From the NCBI RefSeq assembly GCF_000004195.4, contig NC_030677.2:174270019-174334018 (forward strand): a stretch of 64,000 nt of DNA. Direction: 5' to 3'. The translations under genes and the position numbers were made by a program. This DNA comes from Xenopus tropicalis (taxonomy: Eukaryota; Chordata; Amphibia; Anura; Pipidae). The notes under the pieces are model-generated. The model searched no databases, was not told the origin of the DNA, and worked only from the letters and a program-made list of their open reading frames with translations. Shown piece after piece: positions 21,475-31,936 of the stretch (positions are counted from its first letter, which is position 1; every line of letters starts with the position of its first letter).

Positions 21475-22990
21475 TCTCCCAGTATTTAAACTTGGCAGCT
21501 AAAGAGATAAAGACACTGTGAACATTTTCAAGCTATGGATTTTAAAACCCATTGGGCAATTGTTGGGCAGCTGTGCCATGTATCAGTTCAAATACAGGTT
21601 CTGGGTTTAGTTTTCCTTTAATCCAGTCAAAGTTTTGTATTGTCACTGTGGAATGAGAAGAAATTATTTATTCAGGCTGTTCCTCCCAGGTAATCCTCTC
21701 TGCAATATAAATTTCAGTCTTTGCAATACATTTCCCTGCTAGAAAAACTCTCTCATATTAGGAATTATTCTCAATTACATAAACATTTAAACATTGCAAA
21801 TTCTGCTGAGAGCTATTTTTTCTTCTTTTTTTTTTTTAGTCAGAACAGTAAATATTTAAGATAGTTATTTTCTCTATGGGTAGTCATGTAATATTAAATT
21901 TTAATTATTTATGTTTTTCATAGATAAAACTGCTTCTTGGGGGGTATCAAAACCTTTATGATATCTAATTAGAAAAGTACAATGTAAAGTATCAGGAACC
22001 AGCAGCTGTAATTACTTGTTTTATAGCATTTCACGCTCTTCTTCTAGATAGGGATTCAAAACATGAAGTACAGCTTTAATAAAGCTTATAATGGCTCTTT
22101 TTTTCACACCAAAACTAGATTTAATAATGGGCTTTTGTTAGGGGAAAAAAGTCTGCATATTGAAAAAAAAAAAAAATATCACTGTGACAGAATATCTCGG
22201 AGTGGAAGTCTCTCCAGCAGATTGACTGTGCTGTTTATGGACGGTACTTGCACAAAAGATTGCTAGCTGCATATCCTATTGTATTCTTAAGAACTACATC
22301 ATTAATGCAGCTATTGTCAGGGCCTTGAGTAATTAGTAAGTCAGCTCTTTTCTTGTGCTGCCAAGCTGATTAATAGTTGTACTTTATTTTTTATATAGGC
22401 CTAACATTGTGGGCAACGCTTTCAAATGGAAATACATTAAATTATAAGTATTATATATAACCCACATCAATACAAAGGTTATTACTGCAGTCATCAATGT
22501 TAATGTAAAGTGTCTAACCGCCTCTTATTGATCTCAAGATAAATGTTGTCAAGGAAAAACAAATATGTATAAAGTATATATACTTTTTTTAAATGTTATT
22601 TTCATGTATGCCTAAACATTAAAAGGGGCTACATTAGTGACTCAGAGGTTGTTAAAGTTCTTCAGCATCCTGGGCTTATGGACCTTTCCAGCCAATTGCT
22701 CTTGTTTGTAGGGAACAATGGAAATAAGTGAGATCCACCTGTCACTGCTCACATGAGGTGGATTATGGCCAGGAAACACCAGTGTGCAGTGGAGCTGTGG
22801 GTGGAATTTACCTTTTCTCCACTGGGTGTTTATCATCTGCCTTTGGCCTAAATGGATGGTAATGTATACAGGTATAGAATATTTTTTATACCCATAGTTT
22901 TCTAAATCCATGGAAACAGAAGCTTTCACTTTTTCACTTAATAAAATAGGGCTGAAACAAAAAACCTTTATCAATATAAAAATCAACACA
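21475..22990. other. Unannotated DNA; donor-like copy of a 61-bp block
   Basis: No gene is seen. Positions 22851-22911 are identical over 61 bases to 27160-27220 (see findings). Here the block sits in sequence with no tandem array around it. A poly-A run lies near 22166-22178. Confidence 0.5.
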
Positions 22991-23040
22991 AAACCTAACA
23001 ACTGAATTTGCCTTGCCCTGCCCTCTACTATCATTTAAAT

Positions 23041-23967
23041 CAGTGCTGTCCAACTGGCGGCCCGCGACCCCCCTCTGTGTGGCCCCCCACCTGTCTGGCT
23101 GCTTTGATGGCTTACTCTTGTGTAAGCTTTAAATGGTATCAGTACTGTGATTAACTGGCCCCCTGCATGGTTCTCACCTCAGATTCAGGCTGTAATCCCT
23201 CTGTATTGTTTAAATATGTAATCCCCTGTGTTGTTCACACCTTTTAATCTCTGTATTGTTCACCCCCTGCAGTGTTCACACCTCAGGCTCAGGCTGTAAT
23301 CACCCCCATTGTTCCCCTGTTCACACCTCAGGAGCAGTAGAAACCCACAAATAATCCCTGCACACTACAAAAGGAACATATACTGAGGTGGTACTGCAAT
23401 TAAAAAGTTTTTTAATATATAGTTATTGTGCAGACTGTAGGAGCAGTGCCAGCATTGTGTCACTGTAGACTGCCTGTGTGTGCCATACACACAGGCATCA
23501 TAGGGCAAGCAGAGTATGGCACACACAGGCAGGGTAGGGAAGGCAGAGTATGGCACACACAGGCCAAGTATGGCACAAACCAGCCAAGAATGGCAAACAC
23601 AGTGAAAGTATGGCACATGCAGGCAGGGTAGGGCAGGCAGAGTATGGCACACACAGGCCAAGTATGGCACAAACCAGCCAAGTATGGCACACAGGCAGGG
23701 TAGGGAAGGCAGAGTATGGCACACACAGGCAGGGTAGGGCAGGCAGAGTATGGCACACACAGGCAGGGTAGGGCAGGCAGAGTATGGCAGGTTTTTGCTG
23801 TACTACAACCATTAATACGGTTATGGTCATGTAATAACATGGGTGTGGTTTCAAGTGGGTGCGGTTTCAAAAAGGGGAGTAGTCAAAACTGGCTTCCATT
23901 ATCGGCCCTCCACTACGTAGGTCGGAAAAATTCCGGCCCTCGGTACCACAGAAGTTGGACAGCACTG
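23041..23967. mobile_element. hAT-type non-autonomous element with 8-bp TSD
   Basis: The element begins CAGTGCTGTCCAACTGGCGG and ends AGTTGGACAGCACTG, a perfect 15-base terminal inverted repeat. It is bracketed by the 8-bp direct repeat ATTTAAAT (23033-23040 and 23968-23975), the signature of hAT transposition. No transposase is present. The interior contains diverged CTCAGGCTCAGGCTGTAATC repeats and a minisatellite at 23496-23790. A second copy of the family starts at 44040. Confidence 0.92.
23496..23790. repeat. 34-bp minisatellite mixed with 20-bp units
   Basis: Units of about 34 bp (AGTATGGCACACACAGGCAG then GGTAGGGCAGGCAG) alternate with 20-bp units (AGTATGGCACAAACCAGCCA). The array lies inside the hAT element. 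Because 34 is not a multiple of 3, each strand shows several overlapping open frames rich in Cys-His-Thr-Leu-Pro or Met-Ala-His-Thr; these are artefacts of the repeat. Confidence 0.92.
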
Positions 23968-24283
23968 ATTTAAATGAATAAGCTGCTGTGCATATATGGG
24001 GACAGGCATTCATGCTGGAGAAAAGGCACAGGTTGAAGAGAGAATAACGGGTAAGTTCTGTAGAATACAATGGGAATCTACACAGCTTATCCATTATCTT
24101 CTATGTAACCTGTGCCATTTAAACTTTTTTAATGGCTGTCCCCATGGCTACACAGCCACTTTGTTTAAATAAACTATAGTAGGGTTTCTGAAGCAAACAC
24201 ACAACTTTACCTGTGTCGGGCAATAATACATAATATATTCATTACTTTGATACACTTTCATTTTTTGTTTGGTGTTACTGTTC

Positions 24284-24419
24284 CTCTTCACCTCTTGTAT
24301 CGGTTATTGATTGGTTTATATGTTACTCTGTATGTCCATTGTATGTAACCCACTTATTGTACAGCGCTGCGGAATATGTTGGCGCTTTATAAATAAATGT
24401 TAATGTAATGTAATGTAAA
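24284..24419 (+). mobile_element. L2-type LINE 3' tail, copy 3
   Basis: Begins CTCTTCACCTCTTGTATCGG, runs through GTACAGCGCTGCGGAATATG and ends in GTTAATGTAATGTAATGTAA. It replaces the terminal TTAA of the preceding T2 MITE, so this insertion came after the MITE. Severely 5'-truncated. Confidence 0.85.
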
Positions 24420-24755
24420 CTGATTCATAGTGCCATTAGGCAGCAAATAGCAACATGCGGGCAGTCTGGTGAGGAAAGTGCATTTAGCCGATATATCTGC
24501 CTGTCAGTGCTACCTATGCTCGTGGCCCCATGTTTTCAGTAGATTACTATTAAAAACAGTGACAGGTAGGCAGGTGGCAGTGGCTGTCAAAATACCCTGT
24601 GTAACGTTAGCCTTAAAGGGACAGTATACCCCCTTGTTCAACAGGAGTTAACTAAATAGGGCTTGTTCTGAACATACTTTTTTCTTTTTTCCTATGGTTT
24701 TAATAACCACAGATCTATGTTTCTTGTTATTTCATTATTTCTTTAGCTAAACAAG

Positions 24756-24800
<45 letters not shown>

Positions 24801-26261
24801 TATACAGTATGTAGAGAGAGAGAGCAAAGCCGTGTTATTGTACATGTGTTCAGATGCATATATCAGAAGTGGAATCAAGCTAATTTATATTTAGAATAAG
24901 CTAAAAAAAAAAAGCACATATCATTTTCCTAGGTAAACTTAAGTTGCCCTTATGAAATAGCCCTAAAGTAAAAGCACAAAAAATTGGACAAAATGACAAT
25001 ATTTATGGATAAGTGGCTGCCAACAAAAGAGTTAAGCAGAGTTAACTAAAGGTCTGGTATATTTTTTTGCTTTAATTATTTTTATTTTGTAATTCCTTTC
25101 TTTACTGAGTTCAGCTGAAACGGAAAATTCTTTTTTTCTACAGCTGTTCTTTTATTTATTTTTAAATGATAAAAGGACAGGTTAATATTGCTGTGTAAAA
25201 AGTAATATCAAAGGGGCTTATAATGATCTTTAAGGTATTTCAATCTGTTTTGTGCAATGAATGTCCCAAACAGCAAGCTGGCTGCCTCCTGGGAAGCAAG
25301 TAGTTTGTAGTTAAGTATACCTTACAGATAAATGCACAGTAGGTATTAAATAATGCTTCAATTGTTGAAGGTGTCTATCAATACATTCTACTCAGCATCT
25401 GCTAATTGACTTCTTCTCTCGGCTCGATGAGTTCCTCTGCACTTATTTATGACCTCTTAGGCAGTAAAATGGTTAATGGCGCTAACGTTTCTTACATAGG
25501 CGTTAAGAGCCATGTTTTGTTTGTTTGTGCTGTTGTAGCATAATTATAGTTTTATTTTTTTGTTCACAAGGCTTCCATTTGGTATTGAATACTAGGGTAC
25601 AGACTACACAAAAGAAAAAATGACCCCCACCCCCCCTTCACTTTAGCACTGTGGATTTGTACAATAGGCAATTTTTTCTAATGTGTTGTAACAGCAGTGT
25701 AGCTTAATACAAAAAGAGGACACTGTAGAAACAAAACCTAATATGTATGGGTTTTGTTGTAAACAAGTTATTAAGCCTGCTTCAGAACACATCTTATTTT
25801 TGTTTTTTTACATTTAAACTAAATTTTTAAAATGAAACTTTAGGGATATTGCTCTGACACATGCGCTCACAAATGCAGTGATTAAAGAAGTTGGTTGTTG
25901 TTTTTTTTTCAAGTACATTTTGCATGTTTTGTGTTTATAGAAAACAACCGTATTCTGTAAAATATCCCCTATTAATTTTTTTTGAATGAAGAGAAATTGT
26001 CTGCTTGAGCCTGACATAACCTTTATTAACCTTTCTATGGGAGAAATGCTTTGGTTTATAATTTTTCTACAAACAGTTTTTAAAAATTTTCAATAAGCCC
26101 TTTTTTTACATGAATTTAAAACTATTAATAGACCTAAATTTGAATGTTACATTTGATACTCTGCATATGTGTATTATTATTTATATAGCACTGCTGGATA
26201 TGGTCCTTGAGTGTAATTGATGTCAGAAAATAATTTTTGATGCTTAATAAATTGTGTGCAT
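24420..26261. other. Unannotated DNA with TA/GA microsatellite
   Basis: A TA microsatellite occupies about 24756-24804, with a short GA run at 24815-24824. No gene is recognised. About 25340-25510 is free of repeat signatures and of higher complexity than its surroundings, and could be screened for conservation. Confidence 0.5.
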
Positions 26262-26488
26262 TTAAAAAAAGGAGAAGGAAAGGCAAATAAAGAGTTAATC
26301 CCAAGCTGCAGGCATACCTTCAGTTGTCTCAATAGTGCCCTTAAGTCTCCCCATATTTCTCCCATTCAGATGATCAGAAGCCAGACAGAAAGAAAAAAAA
26401 CGCTGAGCTGTGTAAAGAAAGTTCCCATAATGCCTCGCTCCTGCACAGACATGCAGACCAAGTGAACATGCTCAGTTAGTTAGACTAT

Positions 26489-27278
26489 GGGGCAGATTTA
26501 CTAAAGCACGAATTTGAATCCCGAATGGCAAAAATTCGGATTGGAAACGAAAATTTTGCGACTTTTTCGTCGCCGTCACAACTTTATCGTATTTTGCGCG
26601 ACTATTTCATCGCCGTCGCATATTGGACGATCGTAAACGGCGGAAAAACCTTTCCGACTTTGCATGATTTTGGAAGCTTCATAGAGGAATATATGGCACT
26701 CTGCAGCTCCAACCTGGCCCAAGGAAAGTCTCCCATAGGGCTCAATGGCACTCTGCAGCTCCAACCTGGCCCAAGGAAAGTCTCCCATAGGGCTCAATGG
26801 CACTCTGCAGCTCCAACCTGGCCCAAGGAAAGTCTCCCATAGGGCTCAATGGCACTCTGCAGCTCCAACCCGGCCCAAGGAAAGTCTCCCATAGGGCTCA
26901 ATGGCACTCTGCAGCTCTAACCCGGCCCAAGGAAAGTCTCCCATAGGGCTCAATGGCACTCTGCAGCTCCAACCTGGCCCAAGGAAAGTCTCCCATAGGG
27001 CTCAATGGCACTCTGCAGCTCCAACCCGGCCCAAGGAAAGTCTCCCATAGGGCTCAATGGCACTCTGCAGCTCCAACCTGGCCCAAGGAAAGTCTCCCAT
27101 AGGACTCAATGGCACTCTGCAGCTCCAACCCGGCCCAAGGAAAGTCTCCCATAGGGCTCAATGGATGGTAATGTATACAGGTATAGAATATTTTTTATAC
27201 CCATAGTTTTCTAAATCCATTATGAAAAAAACGCATTTAGGCGCATTTGGACCGTTCGTGGATTAGTAAATGTGCCGC
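26489..27278. mobile_element. Harbinger-like MITE with 52-bp array (nested)
   Basis: Left terminus GGGGCAGATTTACTAAAGCA, right terminus GGATTAGTAAATGTGCCGC, flanked by TAT on the left and the mutated TGT on the right. It belongs to the same family as 31937-32671. The left arm has the usual TTCG-rich sequence. The right arm is shortened to about 58 bases, and the missing part is replaced by the tandem array and a 61-bp block copied from elsewhere. Confidence 0.82.
26693..27160. repeat. 52-bp tandem array, nine copies
   Basis: Nine units of exactly 52 bp, each starting ATGGCACTCTGCAGCTCCAA, then CCTGGCCCAAGGAAAGTCTC and CCATAGGGCTCA. Units differ by a few substitutions such as CCTGG or CCCGG, AGCTCT for AGCTCC, and GGACTC for GGGCTC. 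A related array of about six units lies at 32183-32480. The 26525-26842 and 26576-26803 frames are products of this array. Confidence 0.95.
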
Positions 27279-27532
27279 TGTGAGTCAGCTTCCTGCTGAT
27301 TGGCTCAGATCCATATTCCTAAGGGGGAGGAGTGAGTTCTTAGCATTCTTCAGGGAGGGGGGAGCAGCAGAGAGGAGAGAGCTGAAAGCTGCGTTTCTCT
27401 GGCAGAGGGAAACAGACACAACTAATCTTTTTACAGAGAAGTTAGTGCAGCGTTTCTGTGAGTGCCTATGGCTGTATTTACATAGACCTTTCTGATAAAG
27501 CTTACTTAGTTTTTACCTTTCTTTCTCCTTTA

Positions 27533-28247
27533 AAAGTATAAAAGATGAAGATTTTGGTCTGAAAATGGGTTCTTTCATGTTGCTATTTTGTCTCTATTGC
27601 CTAGTAGTTGTACATATATTGTATATCTTAAGAACAATGAGAACGTGTCTGTTAAATGTATATTTTTACAAGTATATGTAAGAACCCAGTAATGATCTTT
27701 CTGAAAGCAGAGGCTAACCCTCAACCCAAAAACTCTGTTTTAAAGGCATTATTTCTATATTTTGATTGGTGATATCAAATTGCTGAAGGCACAGGGTGAA
27801 AATTTTTTTAATAGATTTTATGTTTAGCGCTCTCAATGAATATATATATATTTACGAAAATATAGAAACTGCACACAGCACTTTACTTGATGCAAATCTG
27901 GAGTGTATTAAAATCAGTCTTTTGTCCCGTACAGCACAACGTTTCGGAGTACTCAGACCCCTTTCTCAATCACATGGGTCCAACAAACACAATGTAATGT
28001 GTGACAGTACCACCATTTTTAAAGTGCTAAAGTGAAAGTTACCACTAGGATATGACATCATTACCAAGGCTCAACATATAATATTATCCCCCTACTTTTT
28101 TTTTATTACAGTAATTGCAGTCCATATCATGCACTTCAAATACACACTTTGCCATACATTTTTAGCTAGATAGCTTAATACACTATATATATATTTATAA
28201 TATATTACTTATAAACATTGTTATGTTTGATTTGTTTTAGCTTTTTC
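27533..28247. other. Gene-free stretch with a Penelope-like relic
   Basis: At about 27860-27990 the plus strand has GCACTTTACTTGATGC, CCGTACAGCACAACGTTTCG and GACCCCTTTCTCAATCACAT. Read on the minus strand this gives GATTGAGAAAGGGG, a loop, then CTCCGAAACGTTGTGC. The arrangement resembles the hammerhead-bearing termini of Penelope-like elements, in decayed form. The rest is plain AT-rich DNA. The 27796-28035 frame is a shadow. Confidence 0.4.
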
Positions 28248-28715
28248 TTAAAGGGGACCTGTCACCATAAGAAATAATTTGAAATTCTTTTCTATTGTGT
28301 TTGTTAAGCAAAATAAACTTTACTTACACTATATAAGTAATGTAAATCTTGTTTCCTTCAGTCCTGGAATTACACAATCACAGCAAATAGGTAGGTGCCA
28401 TTTTGTGGACACTGTTATTAAGGCAAGCTTTGTATCACCCCAAAATCTTGTGGATGTGCCAGAATGGGGGACCAGATGCCCAGGCCCATGCAGTGGCTAC
28501 ACAATTAGATGGTTAGGAGGGAGGGGGGAAGTTAGAGCTGAATTGAAAGTTGAAGTAGGCGGGGCAGGCAATATATGATTGACAGCTGGGATTTTAAAAT
28601 GCCTTTATAATGGGTATAGATGTGTTAATATAGAAATGAATTTGGGTTTCTTGTTTAATTTGAAAAGGACTTTTATTATACAGCTTTTTATTTCTGGGTG
28701 ACAGGTCCACTTTAA
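28248..28715. mobile_element. T2-type MITE (GACCTGTCACC end)
   Basis: Ends are TTAAAGGGGACCTGTCACC and GGGTGACAGGTCCACTTTAA, with TTAA at 28248-28251 and 28712-28715. The terminal inverted repeat is at least 16 bases. The interior contains CAAAATAAACTTTACTTACA and GGGAGGGGGGAAG. Non-coding; the 28279-28578 frame is incidental. Confidence 0.9.
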
Positions 28716-28751
28716 GTTACCTAAATGGTTTTTCCCACTATATTGTATGAA

Positions 28752-29084
28752 ATACAGGTATAGGACCCGTTATCCAGAATGCCCGGGACCAAGGGTATTC
28801 CGGATAAGGGGTCTTTCCATAATTTGGATCTTCATACCTTAAGTCTATTAAAAAATCAATAAAACATTAATTAAACTCAATAGATTATTTTGCATCCAGT
28901 AAGGATTAATTATATCTTAGTTTGGATCAAATACAAAGCGCTGTTTTATTTTTACAAAGAAAAAGGAAATCAATTTTTAAAATTTGAATTATTTGCTTAT
29001 AATGGAGTCTATGGGAGACAGGCTTTCCGTAATTCGGAGCTTTCTGGATATCGGGTTTCCGGATAAGGGATCCCATACCTGTAT
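28752..29084 (+). mobile_element. CAGGTATGGGACC inverted-repeat MITE, copy 4
   Basis: Among the best-preserved copies in the window. It starts AATACAGGTATAGGACCCGT and ends GATCCCATACCTGTATT, so the outer ends are complementary over about 12 bases. Inner paired blocks TTATCCAGAATGCCCGGGAC and TTTCTGGATATCGGGTTTCC are also present. Non-coding. Confidence 0.92.
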
Positions 29085-30222
29085 TGGTAGTTGGAAGTGT
29101 CTGTATCATGTGTCTTTTAATTTTTTCTATGATAATCCTTGATTTTTAAAGTCTGGTACTTTTTATGTTTTCTCTCTATGCTTGTAGGATTACGGTCATT
29201 TTTTTGAGTTATATAAGAATAATATACATCATGTAATTGAATATGTCGTTATTACTACCAAGGATTTCCATAACCATATAAAGGGCCATATCAGCACTTT
29301 CTGAAGGATAATTATTTGGATTTTGAAAATAACATTTACTAAGACAGTTGTCCATCACCTGAGTATTAATGGAGGCCTATGTGAAATGAGAAATGTTACA
29401 TTTAGTCTAAGGTCATGATTATCAAGGGTTTTCATCTCCTTATTGGCCTTCACTGAATTTCATTTTATTCGTGGATATTTTTACAGTAATAATATACCGA
29501 AGCATGTTCTTTTACTTTATGTACAAAATTTTATGCACCTAGTTATAGACATTATTTTTCAGCTCCCACAGTAAAACCATCTGATTTTACAGCTAGTATA
29601 GTATATATGTATGATACAAATTACCATTCCTTTTTTTACGTTAAAATATTGCAGTAATTAAACTATATAATTGTTTTAGGATGATTATTGTTATATGTGC
29701 TTTATAATCACTTGTAGCTCTTTCTAACCTTAAGAGAGTTTAATATAAAATGTGCGCTTTAGGCAGTGATTAGCCTCATAAATTCTGGTTCACATTGCAG
29801 CTGTGTAATTATTGTAAAAGCCTTTAGGATATTAACGGCCTATTAAATGCACCGTCCCCCCCAGCCATAGTGCATGATGCTTCTATAATGTCCTATAAAG
29901 TGGAAAGAAACTTGTTGTGAGATATAATTAGCTTAGAAAGTTTAGAAAGGAGTAGTGCTTGGCCTAAGCATCTTCCAATGTTTTATTTATAAGGTTTAAA
30001 AGGTTTCAGTGTTCTGAGTTTTAAAAACATCTAAATAGGATTCTTAATTGAATGTAGGAGTAAGAATGAAAAAAAAATTTTTTTTTCGCTCTACATGAGC
30101 CATATCAGTCTGTCATTAGTTTTTAGTGGAAACCCTCCTTAACCAGTGGTCGGAAAACCCTGGGTTGGGTCATTTCTCCACCTACTGAAAACATGGGTGA
30201 AGAATGAGCCCTGTGTGTAAGC
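29085..30222. other. Unannotated low-repeat stretch
   Basis: No gene and no transposon signature. The segment about 29640-29980 has varied composition and no similarity to any other part of the window, making it a candidate for conservation testing. That is inference only. Confidence 0.4.
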
Positions 30223-30573
30223 TTAAAGGAAAACTATCTCCCCCCCAAAACCCTGCTTCATCCCTGGGATCATACAGTTCACGGTACACAAACAAACCAA
30301 GGTCACACATACATGTTAGTTTACATCAGCCAATTACTGGACAAAGTTAACCCTTACACTTATTCCTGTTACAGTTACAGCTGCATTATTTCCTGCCAGG
30401 TGATCTCCGAGGGAGCACACATATTGTCAAAAAATAGTGGCTCAAGGGAAAAGATGTAAAAAAACATCTATCTATTCCAGTTTAGTAAGGTCCTTTAATA
30501 GGCCACTTAATATGATAAAAACTATCTGTTGGTTTAGTATTCAACATGGGATTAAGGGATAGTTTTCATTTAA
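30223..30573. mobile_element. T2-type MITE (AAAACTATC end)
   Basis: Ends TTAAAGGAAAACTATCTCCC and GGGATAGTTTTCATTTAA, with TTAA at 30223-30226 and 30570-30573. The interior has CATCCCTGGGATCATACAGT, CAGCTGCATTATTTCCTGCC and GATCTCCGAGGGAGC. The element at 16561-16966 is an inverted relative. Confidence 0.9.
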
Positions 30574-31106
30574 GCTCAAAGTAAAGCTGTTATTTGTTAA
30601 CTAACCATTATCCTTGCAAACAAGAAAAGCTATTATAGACATGGCTAACATTGCAGCTTTCAACAATAACAAAAGCAGAACTGGAAAGAAGTTAGCCATA
30701 ATGACTACTGCCAATCATGTTTTTCAGAAAGAAGTACATGTGTTCTACTCATGCTTATGTGGATTTCCCCAACTGGCTTTTGATAAAACTGGTCATATTG
30801 TGTGTGTGAATGTGATAAGGACCTTAGATTCTCTGGCACATGAACTGCATTGTGAAACATGGCACGCACACCAAGAAATCACCCAAGACCATGTGAACAA
30901 TGATTTATTGTAGCTTTATACAGTAGAAATTAGGCCAAGCATAAACGAAAACAATACATGAACAATGTACCTATAACGTAAGAAGAATAATAACACTAAT
31001 GCATGTGTAATCAAATAAATGGTACTATTGTAATAGGGAGTGATTAGGTGATGATAGTATATCTTTAAGCAGATAACCTCACAGTCTGAATCACTGCCTC
31101 TCAAAC

Positions 31107-31528
31107 TTAAAGGAAAAAGAAAGGTAAAGTCACTTGGGGGTGCCAAAATGTTAGGCACCCCCGAGTGACTTTAACCGCCTACCTTTTACCCCGGGCTGGT
31201 GCCGCTGTCAGGAGAAAACAGCACCAGCCCGGGGTAGCTGTCGGCACTTCCTCCTTCCTGCTTCGCTGCGCGCGCATGCGCAGTAGAGTGAAAAGCCGAA
31301 CGTAAACATTTAAGTCGGCTTTTTCGCTCTACTGTGCATGCCCGGCCAGCGGCAGTTTAGGAAGTTGAAGGCAGAAGGAGGAAGTGCTGCGCTCCAGGTA
31401 CCCCGGGCTGGTGCTATTTTCTCCGAACAGGGGCACCAGCCCGGGGTACAAGGTAAGCGGTTAAAGTCACTTGGGGGTGCTTAACATTTTGGCACCCCCA
31501 AGTGACTTTGCCTTTCCTTCTCCTTTAA
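31107..31528. mobile_element. CpG-rich palindromic T2-type MITE
   Basis: Ends TTAAAGGAAAAAGAAAGGTA and GCCTTTCCTTCTCCTTTAA with TTAA at 31107-31110 and 31525-31528. Nested inverted repeats include AAAGTCACTTGGGGGTGCC with GGCACCCCCAAGTGACTTT at the outer arms, a second internal AGTCACT... pairing, and CCCCGGGCTGGTGC with its inverse GCACCAGCCCGGGG twice. The centre contains CTGCGCGCGCATGCGCAGTA. It forms a small GC- and CpG-rich island in AT-rich DNA. Confidence 0.92.
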
Positions 31529-31936
31529 GCTTTTAAGTATAAATTACAAAAACGTTCTTGTATCTAGATATTAGTATAGTATACGTTTATGATGACATTA
31601 ACAAATAAGATAAACATGACTATTCATATTCAAAAATTCTGCTCAGCCTCTGCATTAGAATAACTTTATATCAATATACTATAGCAGTACAATCCTTAAA
31701 AGTTTTTCATTCAGAAGTATGGGATCCATTATCTGGAAACCTGTTATCCAGAAAGCTCAGAATTACTGGAAGGCCATCTTCCATAGAGTCCATTTAATCA
31801 AATAAGTCACATTTTTAAAGGTAATTCCCTTTTCTCTGTAATAATATAACCCGACTAAGATATAATTAATCCTTATTGAAGGCAAAACAATTCTGTTGGT
31901 TTAATTTAATGTTGAAATTATTTTTTAATAGACTTA

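Larger units (their letters stand above)
22992..24285. mobile_element. T2-type MITE (ACAGTAACACC family) split by a hAT element
   Basis: To the right of the hAT insertion the sequence continues as GAATAAGCTGCTGTG, then ATGGCTGTCCCCATGGCTAC and TTTTTGTTTGGTGTTACTGT, which is the body and right end of the same family as 42825-43249. To the left only a worn segment (GCCCTGCCCTCTACTATC) corresponds to that family. The terminal TTAA is replaced by an L2 tail. Left boundary approximate. Confidence 0.7.
26262..27532. mobile_element. T2-type MITE split by a Harbinger-like element
   Basis: Outer ends are TTAAAAAAAGGAGAAGGAAA and ACCTTTCTTTCTCCTTTAA with TTAA at 26262-26265 and 27529-27532. The right 100 bases (GTGCAGCGTTTCTGTGAGTG onward) match the elements at 1-152 and 53988-54459. 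The left half ends at GTTAGAC and the right half resumes at GAGTCAGC, on either side of the insertion at 26489-27278. Confidence 0.88.

Noticed and set aside
23496..23790. Regular repeats as a possible CRISPR array
   Set aside because: Units are contiguous with no unique spacers, lie inside a transposon, and the genome is vertebrate.
23365..23870. Several overlapping open frames of 67-136 codons rich in Cys-His-Thr-Leu-Pro
   Set aside because: They are produced by the 34/20-bp minisatellite inside the hAT element, appear in multiple frames of both strands, and have no domain.
26525..26842. 105-codon frame with repeated LQPGPRKVSHRAQWH-like peptides
   Set aside because: It reads through the 52-bp array in a MITE. 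The repeat explains the open frame.
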